The position numbers and the translations under genes were made by a program. From Armatimonadota bacterium (GTDB lineage Bacteria; Armatimonadota; Fimbriimonadia; Fimbriimonadales; Fimbriimonadaceae): a stretch of DNA of 64,000 nucleotides. The notes beneath the pieces were generated by a model that did no database searches, had not been told where the DNA came from, and saw only the letters and a program-made list of their open reading frames with translations. Of this stretch, positions 35,613 to 43,434 are shown in pieces. Each line of letters starts with the position of its first letter. Within the stretch, counting starts at the first letter, position 1. The stretch is from assembly GCA_017303935.1 (NCBI GenBank), contig JAFLBD010000002.1, positions 62,001-126,000 of the forward strand. Reading direction: 5' to 3'.

Positions 35613-38167
35613 GGCTTTGGCCTTTCTGGTGTAGCTCGCTCATCCATTGCGGAAGTGAGCGGCCCGGTCAACGATTTCGCAGAAACAAAGATCACCAGCT
35701 CTCGGCGAACCTTGGTTGTCGTTGTTCTTCGGAAGAGTTGCCCCACCAGTGGAAGGTCCATCAGAATCGGCACGCCGCTCATTTGCTTTGTGTCTTGATC
35801 TTGGATCAATCCGCTGATAGCAAATGTCTCACCACTCTTCATGGTGATTGTTTGCTGGGTGATGCGTTCGCTGGTTTGCGGCAGTTCTGCAGCAAATCCC
35901 TGAACGCTGACCTTGTTAAATCCGCGCAGGAAGCTGACCACAGGTCGCATGTCCAGAGTGACCGTTCCGTCGTCAGAAATCCGCGGCAGAACCGCCAAGT
36001 TGATTCCAACGCGGACCGTTCCGATTTGAACCGAAGGACCATTTGTGCTCGACGTGATCGACTCGACATATCGAATCGCGTCACCGATAAACAGTTCTGA
36101 TTCTCGGCCATCCGGCGCGATCATGTTTGGCCGCGCGATCAGATTCGAATCGTTGGCAACTCGGTCCAATGTTCCAATGACGTCACCTTGGAAGTTCTTG
36201 TCGTTGATGTTCACACCAACCGAGTTCTTTGGATTATCGTAGGTGTTGCTCAACTTAATGAACTTCACCGCGCCGCCAGTAAAGATGCTCCAGTCGAGTC
36301 CGATGTTGTTCGCATCGTCCTTGCTGAGTTCCATAATGCGCACCTCGAGCGCCACCATTTTCGGCGGAATATCGAGTTGCTTCAGCACCTTCATTGCGTT
36401 GCTGATCTGCTCATCGCTACCGCGCAAAATCAATCGCATTGGCTGGGCATTCGGCTCCATTTTATTGAATGGCTGACCTAAGCCACCATTGAAACCGTCA
36501 GTTCCCTTTGGACCGCCCTTGTCTTCGTTCGTCGTTGATCCAGAGCCGCCGCCATTCTCCTTGACTTGAGGCGAATTGACGGTATTACCGACTGATACAC
36601 TGGCTCCGCGATTATTGTAGAGCCGTGGAGTACCGACCGTGCCCGGAGCGATGCTGGCTCGTACACCTGGTACGAGGCTGACGATTTCATCGCGCAGTGA
36701 TCGAGGCTCGGTGTAGCTGATTTCGTAAACGGTGAACTTGTCTGTAGCGAGGCCGGTGCCATCGAGTTCTTCGAGGGCTTCCACCAAGCGATTGACTTCA
36801 TGCTCGCGACCAACGAGAACAACCATTTGAGGGCTGTTGCTCTCAGCAGGAGTTGCGCGCACTTGAACGTCGCCTACCTTTCCTTCTTTTGCTCCGAGAG
36901 CGTTCACCAATGAAAGCGCATTAACGCCCTTTACTGCGTAAGTCTTCTGAACGATGGCCGTGCTAGTTGGGACTTCAATCCCGAGTGCATCGCAAAGTTG
37001 GTTGTCGATCTCTCGCACAATTCGTTCGACTTCATCGAGTCGTGCGCGCTGACCAACCACCATCACGTAGTCTTCGGGCTTAGCTTCAGACGAAGCAGCC
37101 GATTTTGTATCTGCTGGTTTCGTCTCTTCACCCTTTGTTGCACCATCAGTTGGCGCGCCTTGCAATCCTGGGATAGGATTCGGGACATTCTCGGACGGAA
37201 GGATGATCTCATATCGTCCGGTCTTCGTGACTTGGTTGACCTGGCGATAAGCCAGATTCTTGACCTGCTTGGCCTGCTTGCTATAAATCGGAATGACGCG
37301 AGTTTCCGTGGCGATGTCGAGCGAAGGATCGCTCTTGCTAATCGCGCTCAAAATCTCGCCGATGCGATCTGGAGTCGCGACCACGATGGTCTTTCCGACG
37401 CGTCCATAGCGCAGTCCAGAAACTGCAGTGATCACGCTCAAAGCCTCATCCACTGAAACGCGGTCGAGCTTGATCGTGACTTCACCCTTTACTCCAGGCG
37501 CGGTGACAATGTTCAAACCAGCCTGGATTGCGAGCGCCTTGAGCACTTGATTGACGTCCGCATTATCGAATTCGAGAATGACGGTCTTATCGGTCGCTCC
37601 GGTGATTGTGTTCAGGAATGGATTGACCGGCGTGACAACCGAGCCACCTTTGACCACTTTGCCAGGGTTGTTGGCGACAGGACCTTCGTCGATGGACGGC
37701 AGATTGTTGCCGTTCGAAACCGGAGTTACTGAAGATCGGGAATTCGAATTTGGATTGGCGATCGGATTGTTGACCGTGTTTGCGGGGTCCACGGTGATCT
37801 TCCAACCATCATCGGTTTGAGACAGAACAGGCTTGTCGGTAGGGCGTAATCGAAGTACGACTCGGCATACCGGTGGCTTGGTGGTGAACTGCACCCACTG
37901 CACATTGGTCACACCGCCATGATTAAGCTTGACGGTCTGAGCCGGTGCCTTCAATACGCCGCGATAGGACGAGATGAAAACGGTGCCTTTGTTTGCGCGG
38001 GTCAAGGTTGGCTGGGCCAGTCCTTCTCCTCGAACAAATACTTCAACACCCGCTTCCGTCTTTCGAACATCAACTCCGGTTAAAACGCCTTGAGCTGCAG
38101 CAACAGAAGCTGCAGCCAAAAGGCTGATCCCAAACAAATTCTTGAAAAGAACGTTATTCTTTTGCAT
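35609..38167 (-). CDS. pilQ: Type IV pilus secretin PilQ with AMIN domain (set 2)
   Basis: An 852-residue secretin. The signal peptide (about residues 1-25) is followed by an AMIN peptidoglycan-binding domain (GVDVRKTEAGVEVFVRGEGL, about 28-120). An STN domain comes next (VILEFDNADVNQVLKALAIQAG, about 195-275), then N1 repeats with Gln/Gly/Asn-rich linkers and a C-terminal secretin domain. The last includes VGINLAVLPRISDDGTVTLD and ITMKSGETFAISGLIQD. The AMIN domain is the hallmark of type IV pilus PilQ, which anchors the ring in the cell wall. It is clearly distinct from the shorter secretin of set 1. It overlaps the PilP-like gene by 14 bases. Confidence 0.93.
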   Translation of the reverse strand: MQKNNVLFKNLFGISLLAAASVAAAQGVLTGVDVRKTEAGVEVFVRGEGLAQPTLTRANKGTVFISSYRGVLKAPAQTVKLNHGGVTNVQWVQFTTKPPVCRVVLRLRPTDKPVLSQTDDGWKITVDPANTVNNPIANPNSNSRSSVTPVSNGNNLPSIDEGPVANNPGKVVKGGSVVTPVNPFLNTITGATDKTVILEFDNADVNQVLKALAIQAGLNIVTAPGVKGEVTIKLDRVSVDEALSVITAVSGLRYGRVGKTIVVATPDRIGEILSAISKSDPSLDIATETRVIPIYSKQAKQVKNLAYRQVNQVTKTGRYEIILPSENVPNPIPGLQGAPTDGATKGEETKPADTKSAASSEAKPEDYVMVVGQRARLDEVERIVREIDNQLCDALGIEVPTSTAIVQKTYAVKGVNALSLVNALGAKEGKVGDVQVRATPAESNSPQMVVLVGREHEVNRLVEALEELDGTGLATDKFTVYEISYTEPRSLRDEIVSLVPGVRASIAPGTVGTPRLYNNRGASVSVGNTVNSPQVKENGGGSGSTTNEDKGGPKGTDGFNGGLGQPFNKMEPNAQPMRLILRGSDEQISNAMKVLKQLDIPPKMVALEVRIMELSKDDANNIGLDWSIFTGGAVKFIKLSNTYDNPKNSVGVNINDKNFQGDVIGTLDRVANDSNLIARPNMIAPDGRESELFIGDAIRYVESITSSTNGPSVQIGTVRVGINLAVLPRISDDGTVTLDMRPVVSFLRGFNKVSVQGFAAELPQTSERITQQTITMKSGETFAISGLIQDQDTKQMSGVPILMDLPLVGQLFRRTTTTKVRRELVIFVSAKSLTGPLTSAMDERATPERPKP

Positions 38168-38828
38168 CGCTATTGATGGCGAGCGTCACGCGCTCACCGC
38201 TCCCGCTTAGTACAACCTTGTTCTTGGTGATCGAAACAACCCGGTGACCCGAGACCGTATCGCCCACTCGAAGAACTCGCTGCTTACCGCTTTCATCCTG
38301 AATAACTGCGAGCGCAGTATCCCCAAGGACAACACCGGTTAATTTGAGAGACGGAGCTTCAGGTTGATTCGAATCGCCAAGACCGGTATTTTCGCCTGGA
38401 TTTCCACCATGGACGTTTGGCATCGGCTGAATATCCCCTGGCATCGGCGGCATCGGCGGGTTTTCAGTGGGCTGATATCCCACCGGCTGATTGCTCGCGG
38501 TAGTCGTCGGATTTGCTGAAGGCATGGTCGGCGTACCCGTTGTTGCACCTGTTGGTGAGTTCGATTGGACCGCACCTGGTGCCAAGAAAGGATCGCGCTG
38601 TGGCAATTTTCCAGCGATCAAATCGCCTTCGCCAGTATCTTCGGCATTGCCCGGATCAGATTCCGTGCCTGTGCCAGCCGCGACCGAAGGCTTATCCTTT
38701 TTGGCTTCTGGCGCAGGAGCACTGCCACCGCCACCAATGATCTGGAATGCACCGACGCCCAAGAGCAGAAGCCCCAAAACGCCGATGATCGCTAATTTCT
38801 TCTTTTCATTTGCATTAGACGCCTTCAT
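38154..38828 (-). CDS. pilP: PilP-like pilus assembly protein (set 2)
   Basis: 224 residues from the ATG at 38828, which has a GGAGGC site 8-13 bases upstream. An N-terminal membrane helix (LAIIGVLGLLLLGVGAFQII) is followed by a Pro/Gly/Asn/Thr-rich tether containing QRDPFLAPG (the DPF motif again). The C-terminal beta domain (LKLTGVVLGDTALAVIQDES ... HRVVSITKNKVVLSGSGERV) has the GspC/PilP homology fold. It should connect PilN/O to PilQ. The domain order equals that of the set 1 protein at 18643-19293, suggesting ancient duplication or convergence of two systems. Confidence 0.82.
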   Translation of the reverse strand: MKASNANEKKKLAIIGVLGLLLLGVGAFQIIGGGGSAPAPEAKKDKPSVAAGTGTESDPGNAEDTGEGDLIAGKLPQRDPFLAPGAVQSNSPTGATTGTPTMPSANPTTTASNQPVGYQPTENPPMPPMPGDIQPMPNVHGGNPGENTGLGDSNQPEAPSLKLTGVVLGDTALAVIQDESGKQRVLRVGDTVSGHRVVSITKNKVVLSGSGERVTLAINSDAKE

Positions 38829-39474
38829 GTTGATTGCCTCCAAATGTCACAGGTTTGCTTGATCCCTGCTGAGTTTCAGGGAAGAGGAATGCTTTGATTT
38901 CAATCGTGATTTCCAACGAGGAATCCACAGCCGCGCCAGTCTGGCTACCGTCCTTGATCGGCTTCAACGTGACCGAGGTCACAGCAACAATCTTCGGAAA
39001 CTTCTCGAGTTCGGTAAGGAATGCCAAGACACGCAAGTAGTATCCGGTTCCCTTGACTTCGACATACTGTTCTTCGTAAGTCTTAGCGACAGGAGCCGAT
39101 TTCCCACCTTCTTCATCCGTTTTTGGCGGCGGAGTTGGGAACTTGTTTGGCAGCGGTCGAACACCAGTCACAACGATGCCATTCTGCTTACCAAGGGTTT
39201 CCAATTCGGTCATCAGAGTCGGCATATAGGCACGTGGCGGGACACCTTGCTCCAAGTGATCCAGCTTTTCTCGCGATTCCGAAACCTTGAGTGTGATCTG
39301 GTCCAACTCGGTGCGAAGATCATCTTGGCGATCGACTTGCGCCTTAAGCTCCTTGATCTTTGCGACTTGGTCGTTCATAGTTCCGAACTGCAAGTACGAT
39401 GCACCGGACGCCAAGACGAACGTGAGTGCGCTCATCGCGACATATAGCTTTGTGTTTACGCGTTTGATGTTCAT
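38815..39474 (-). CDS. pilO: PilO-like pilus assembly protein (set 2)
   Basis: 219 residues with a membrane helix near the N-terminus (LYVAMSALTFVLASGASYL) and a coiled coil (VAKIKELKAQVDRQDDLRTE, LKVSESREKLDHLEQGVPPR). The ferredoxin-like PilO domain follows (MPTLMTELETLGKQNGIVV, YEEQYVEVKGTGYYLRVLAFLTELEKFPKI). The last motif is characteristic of PilO. It overlaps pilN by 4 bases and pilP by 14. Confidence 0.88.
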   Translation of the reverse strand: MNIKRVNTKLYVAMSALTFVLASGASYLQFGTMNDQVAKIKELKAQVDRQDDLRTELDQITLKVSESREKLDHLEQGVPPRAYMPTLMTELETLGKQNGIVVTGVRPLPNKFPTPPPKTDEEGGKSAPVAKTYEEQYVEVKGTGYYLRVLAFLTELEKFPKIVAVTSVTLKPIKDGSQTGAAVDSSLEITIEIKAFLFPETQQGSSKPVTFGGNQHEGV

Positions 39475-40085
39475 GCGCCATTCTCCTTAGTGTCGCCTTC
39501 CTTCTTTTCGGTGATCGGAGGCAACTTGGCCGATCCTGCGATCTGTGCAGCCACTTCGAATCGAATGCTCTTGTTTTCAGCAGCGACGTCGCCCTGGGTG
39601 TACTTGAGCATCACGTTCTCAAGGTCCTTAGTTCCTTGTAAACGAAGAATCAGTTCTGAAACGAGTTCTTGAGTCGGGCCAAATCCTTGAACCTCGACGG
39701 TCACCGGATCTTGCTCCGAAGGCTGGTTGCAACGCATCGAGATCAGCCAGATACCCTCTGGGACCGATCTTGAAATGTGATCGAGAACTCGTGCCCATCG
39801 CTGGGTAGTGATTCCCGCATCTTCCAAGGTGGTCAATCGCGGCGAGAGCACAGCAAACTGTTGCTCGTTCGCCTCGATGGCGTCCACCAACGGCTTCATC
39901 TTGTCAACCTTGGACTGATAATCAGCTCTTTGGCCCAAAAGCGATTCGGTCTGCAAAAAGAGGCCACTGTAGATGCCCCCGCCAACCAAGAATGTGCTCA
40001 TAAATGTTGTGAGCAAAACGCGTCGCTTCTTCAGCTCATTGCTGACCAGGTTCCGTTGTTCTTGAATTAAGTTGATTTTTGGCAT
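39471..40085 (-). CDS. pilN: PilN-like pilus assembly protein (set 2)
   Basis: 204 residues: the N-terminal MPKINLIQEQR matches the PilN tail that binds PilM. A membrane helix (LLTTFMSTFLVGGGIYSGLF) and a coiled coil follow. The PF05137-type domain includes RWARVLDHISRSVPEGIWLI and VEVQGFGPTQELVSELILRL. It begins 11 bases after the pilM stop. Confidence 0.9.
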   Translation of the reverse strand: MPKINLIQEQRNLVSNELKKRRVLLTTFMSTFLVGGGIYSGLFLQTESLLGQRADYQSKVDKMKPLVDAIEANEQQFAVLSPRLTTLEDAGITTQRWARVLDHISRSVPEGIWLISMRCNQPSEQDPVTVEVQGFGPTQELVSELILRLQGTKDLENVMLKYTQGDVAAENKSIRFEVAAQIAGSAKLPPITEKKEGDTKENGA

Positions 40086-40096
40086 GATCGGTCTCC

Positions 40097-41173
40097 TTAT
40101 GCGGCAGGCATCAACGGCCGGATGGCCAGCCCTCCTGCAACGCTAAGGTCGAGCCCCGCTCCAAATTCATGAGGCGTGCAATTGGCAAAATGTGGTGAGC
40201 TGAAAATGCCCAAATTGGTCACTGGCAAACCAAGCTTCTCGCTCAGATATCGATCGATTCCTTGCAGTTTCGCACCGCCACCCGTCAACACAATCGAGGT
40301 CACTGGCATCGGCTGTTGGCCATCTACTTGCTGCGATTCGTAATAGTTGATCGATCGTCGAATTTCGCGGACCAACTCTTCTAGTCGTGGGTGCAAAACT
40401 CGAAGCGGCGGGTTGTCCGTCGGTTTCGAATCAAGCAGTTCGGCGACGTTCAAAAGACTCTTGCCGGTTTCTGCGTCTTCTTCAGAAAGGTCAAAGAACG
40501 TCCTCAGCGCTTCTGTGAATTCGCTACCGTTTCCTTGTGAAATCGTACGAGTCATCACAAAGATGCTCTTGCTGATGATCGAAACGTTGTTGCCACCGGC
40601 GCCGAGATCGATCAGCGCGAAGGTCTCGTCGCCCCAAGCTCGGCTGTAGTCAGCTTCGATGAGTGAACGGTACGAAGAGAATGGGCTGACGTCCACAACC
40701 TGGACTTCCATTCCGAGTTCTTCGCAAACCTTAACGCGTGATTCCACAACGTCGCGCGGTGCGGCAACGATCAAGACTTCCATCTGAGTTTCGTCAACGT
40801 CACCCAGAATTTCAAATTCAACAAAACTATCTTCGACCGAAGTGGGGATGTACCGACCAGCTTCAAATCGAATGGACTTTCTCAAGATTGCCTCGGACAT
40901 CTTCGGCATTCGGACAGACCGCACGACGACGGTACTGCCTTGCACGCTGATGATCGCGTCCTTGCAAGTGACTCCCGCATGGCGCAAAACCGATTTGGTC
41001 ACTGCCGCAATCGCCTCGACATTGGTGACGATGCCGTCCCGAATGCAGTCCTTGGGGGTTGGTGCCCAGCCTGCTTTGACGACTTTGAATCCGCCAGGGG
41101 TCCGCTCCGCTTGGACCACCTTGATGGTGTGATGTCCAAAGTCTAGGCCAACAAAACTCTTTTTTCCAAACAT
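40097..41173 (-). CDS. pilM: PilM type IV pilus actin-like ATPase (set 2)
   Basis: A 358-residue, canonical PilM. It opens FVGLDFGHHTIKVVQAERTPGG (phosphate 1). SIRFEAGRYIPTSVEDSFVEF, FALIDLGAGGNNVSIISKSI (phosphate 2) and SIVLTGGGAKLQGIDRYLSE (adenosine site) follow. It binds PilN at the inner membrane. It is the first large gene of minus-strand operon 2 (pilM-N-O-P-Q plus a lipoprotein); no motor ATPase or pilin follows, so this set must share the PilB and PilC at 21-24 kb or use others outside the window. Confidence 0.95.
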   Translation of the reverse strand: MFGKKSFVGLDFGHHTIKVVQAERTPGGFKVVKAGWAPTPKDCIRDGIVTNVEAIAAVTKSVLRHAGVTCKDAIISVQGSTVVVRSVRMPKMSEAILRKSIRFEAGRYIPTSVEDSFVEFEILGDVDETQMEVLIVAAPRDVVESRVKVCEELGMEVQVVDVSPFSSYRSLIEADYSRAWGDETFALIDLGAGGNNVSIISKSIFVMTRTISQGNGSEFTEALRTFFDLSEEDAETGKSLLNVAELLDSKPTDNPPLRVLHPRLEELVREIRRSINYYESQQVDGQQPMPVTSIVLTGGGAKLQGIDRYLSEKLGLPVTNLGIFSSPHFANCTPHEFGAGLDLSVAGGLAIRPLMPAA

Positions 41174-41207
41174 GAGATTCTCGATTGGATGATGTGATCC
41201 GGGCGAA

Positions 41208-41369
41208 TTACGCCGAATGAACCCTCTGAACGGTGCTCCTCAACCGTCGAAATAGCCACTCAATAGAGTCAATCGCGACCCGCTCTGAGGTCTGCAAGCT
41301 ATCAAGCTGAACTTCCCATCTTTCCAAGATGGTCCGCGTTGCAGGTGTTTCCATTTGTTGTTGATTCAT
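41208..41369 (-). CDS. Possible 53-residue protein upstream of pilM (set 2)
   Basis: A short frame starts at ATG 41369 (MNQQQMETPATRTILERW) and ends at TAA 41208-41210, 34 bases before the pilM start. Its composition is protein-like: an amphipathic helix could form in QLDSLQTSERVAIDSIEWLF and the C-terminus is Arg-rich (FRRLRSTVQRVHSA). Codon choice resembles the neighbours by eye. The ribosome site is weak (GGATGTGCGCC). It could be a small operon leader protein or non-coding. Beyond it, 41370-41488 holds only the divergent promoter region toward the ABC-F gene. Confidence 0.4.
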   Translation of the reverse strand: MNQQQMETPATRTILERWEVQLDSLQTSERVAIDSIEWLFRRLRSTVQRVHSA

Positions 41370-41488
41370 GGCGCACATCCAAAACCCATAGGGGCTCTAA
41401 TCCAATCTTCGGAAAGCCCCAGTAAAAACCACAGGGAATTTGTGATGTTTTCTAGTTCAATCGTTTGGCGCAAGGTCGGCAAAGTAAA

Positions 41489-43423
41489 ATGGGAGGGTTG
41501 CTGCTCAACGTTTCCAAACTCTCCAAACATTTCGGGGCCGATATCGTGCTCGACGAAGTCTCATTTCGGTTGGACCGGAAAGAAAAAGTCGCGCTTGTTG
41601 GTCGAAATGGAACGGGCAAGACAACGCTCCTAAAAATCATCACTGGGGATTACGAACCGGATGGCGGTTCCGCGACTTTAGAGCGTGGCGTTACGGTCGG
41701 CTATCTGTCGCAGGTGAGTCTTCCGGACAGTTCGCGGACCGTGCTACAGGTTGCCACTGAGGCGCGAGCGCACTTGGTCGAAACGCAAGCCCGCATCAAC
41801 CAGCTTGAGGCTCAAATGGAACAAGAGGTCACAACCGAAGACCTCGATGAATATAGTCTGCTCCTCGAGCACTTCAACGCTCAAGGCGGCTACAGCATTG
41901 AGAACGATCTCAAGGTTGTCCTCAAAAAACTCGGCTTTCTCGAATCGGAGTTTGACAAGCCGGTCAGTGCTTTAAGCGGCGGAGAGCGAACCCGACTTCT
42001 CCTGGCAAAGCTCCTGCTCGAAGAGCCAGAAATTTTGATCCTCGACGAACCCACCAACCACCTCGATATCGATGCGATTGAGTGGCTAGAAGGCTGGATT
42101 CGAGGCTATGGTGGGGCGGTATTGGTCGTGAGCCACGACCGTGTATTCCTCAACAATGTTTGTCAGCGAGTGCTTGAGTTACGCCACCAGAAAATTGAGT
42201 CGTTTCCCGGCCCGTTCGATACCTATTTGAACCTGCAAAAAGAGCAAGACGCCCGGACAGAAGTGATGGCCGAGCGGCAGGCGGCAGAGATGGCCAAGCT
42301 CGATGAGTTTGTGCGCAGATTCATGAATAGCCAGCGCACCGCACAAGCGCGAGGGAGGCTCAAGATGCTTGAGCGAATGGAAGCGCAGCGGATCATCCCG
42401 CCTTCAGGCGAGCGAAATCTAGGTGCCACGCTGAAAGTTAAGAAGCGTGCCGGCGATCTTGTCTTCGAAGCCAAAAAGCTCACGATGGCTTTCGAGACTC
42501 AGAAGCTCTTTCAGGACTTGAATTGGCTGGCCCAATGGGGAGATCGATGGGGGATCATCGGCGCCAATGGGAGTGGTAAATCCACCTTGATGAAGCTGAT
42601 TTTGGGAGAACTTGAACCAATTTCTGGCACAACTCGAATTGGGGCGAATGTCGATTTGGGCTGGTTTCGGCAGGACGCCACTTTCCTCGATCCAGAACTC
42701 ACTCCGCTCCAAACAATCAACGAGATTCTTGGTCTCGAACATGGTCCAGCGCGCAACCTGTTAGGTCAATTCCTGATCTCCGGCGATGACTCTTTGCGCC
42801 CAATCAAGACTTTGAGCGGAGGCGAGAGAGTGAAAGTCGCCCTCGCCGTGATCACCGGCATGAGCCCAAATGTACTGGTGCTCGACGAACCCACAAACCA
42901 CCTCGACATCGCCAGCCGTGAAGCACTCGCGGAGGTTCTGAGCACGTTCAACGGCACCTTAGTAGTCATCAGCCACGACCGGTGGTTCCTCGACCAGGTC
43001 ACCCAAAAGACTCTAGACATTCGGCCAGAAGGAGTCGTTACGTTCGATGGTCCGGTGGGAGAATATCGACGGTGGAAGTCAGCTAGCAGCTCTCAGAACG
43101 TGCCTTCCGTCGCTCCGGCTGCTTCGCATCAACCCGAATTGCCGAAACTCAGTCCGCGCGATCTCAGCAAGGAGATCGGAAGACTCACCAAAGAAATCTC
43201 AAGTCAAGAATCCTTGATCGAGAAGCTGGAATCCGAACTCGATCAACATGAGAAAGTCATGTCGGTGCCCGATCCGAATGCGGACCACTACGCTCTCAGC
43301 GTGAAACACGCCGAGCTTTCTGGCAAGGTCAACGCCGCGCTCGAGCATTGGACCGAACTTAGCGAACAGCTCGAATCCTACAAAGCTCAACAAGGGGCTG
43401 GAGACCCTGCCCAATCAAGGTGA
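41489..43423 (+). CDS. ABC-F family ATPase
   Basis: About 644 residues from ATG 41489; an earlier TTG at 41465 is possible. There are two ATP-binding cassettes without membrane segments: Walker A GRNGTGKTTL and GANGSGKSTL, signatures LSGGERTRLLLA and LSGGERVKVALA, and Walker B LILDEPTNHLDID and LVLDEPTNHLDIA. An ABC-F linker (RFMNSQRTAQARGRLKMLERME) lies between the cassettes and a C-terminal coiled coil (about 565-635) ends the protein. ABC-F proteins act on the ribosome (EttA, Uup type); the C-terminal coiled coil favours a Uup-like type. mutS starts 11 bases later. Confidence 0.92.
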   Translation: MGGLLLNVSKLSKHFGADIVLDEVSFRLDRKEKVALVGRNGTGKTTLLKIITGDYEPDGGSATLERGVTVGYLSQVSLPDSSRTVLQVATEARAHLVETQARINQLEAQMEQEVTTEDLDEYSLLLEHFNAQGGYSIENDLKVVLKKLGFLESEFDKPVSALSGGERTRLLLAKLLLEEPEILILDEPTNHLDIDAIEWLEGWIRGYGGAVLVVSHDRVFLNNVCQRVLELRHQKIESFPGPFDTYLNLQKEQDARTEVMAERQAAEMAKLDEFVRRFMNSQRTAQARGRLKMLERMEAQRIIPPSGERNLGATLKVKKRAGDLVFEAKKLTMAFETQKLFQDLNWLAQWGDRWGIIGANGSGKSTLMKLILGELEPISGTTRIGANVDLGWFRQDATFLDPELTPLQTINEILGLEHGPARNLLGQFLISGDDSLRPIKTLSGGERVKVALAVITGMSPNVLVLDEPTNHLDIASREALAEVLSTFNGTLVVISHDRWFLDQVTQKTLDIRPEGVVTFDGPVGEYRRWKSASSSQNVPSVAPAASHQPELPKLSPRDLSKEIGRLTKEISSQESLIEKLESELDQHEKVMSVPDPNADHYALSVKHAELSGKVNAALEHWTELSEQLESYKAQQGAGDPAQSR

Positions 43424-43434
43424 GAGACTAGCTT

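Noticed and set aside
38545-38558. GCACCTGTTGGTGA as a further palindrome copy
   Set aside because: One outer mismatch with a mixed centre in a Thr/Gly/Pro-rich coding tract; not counted.
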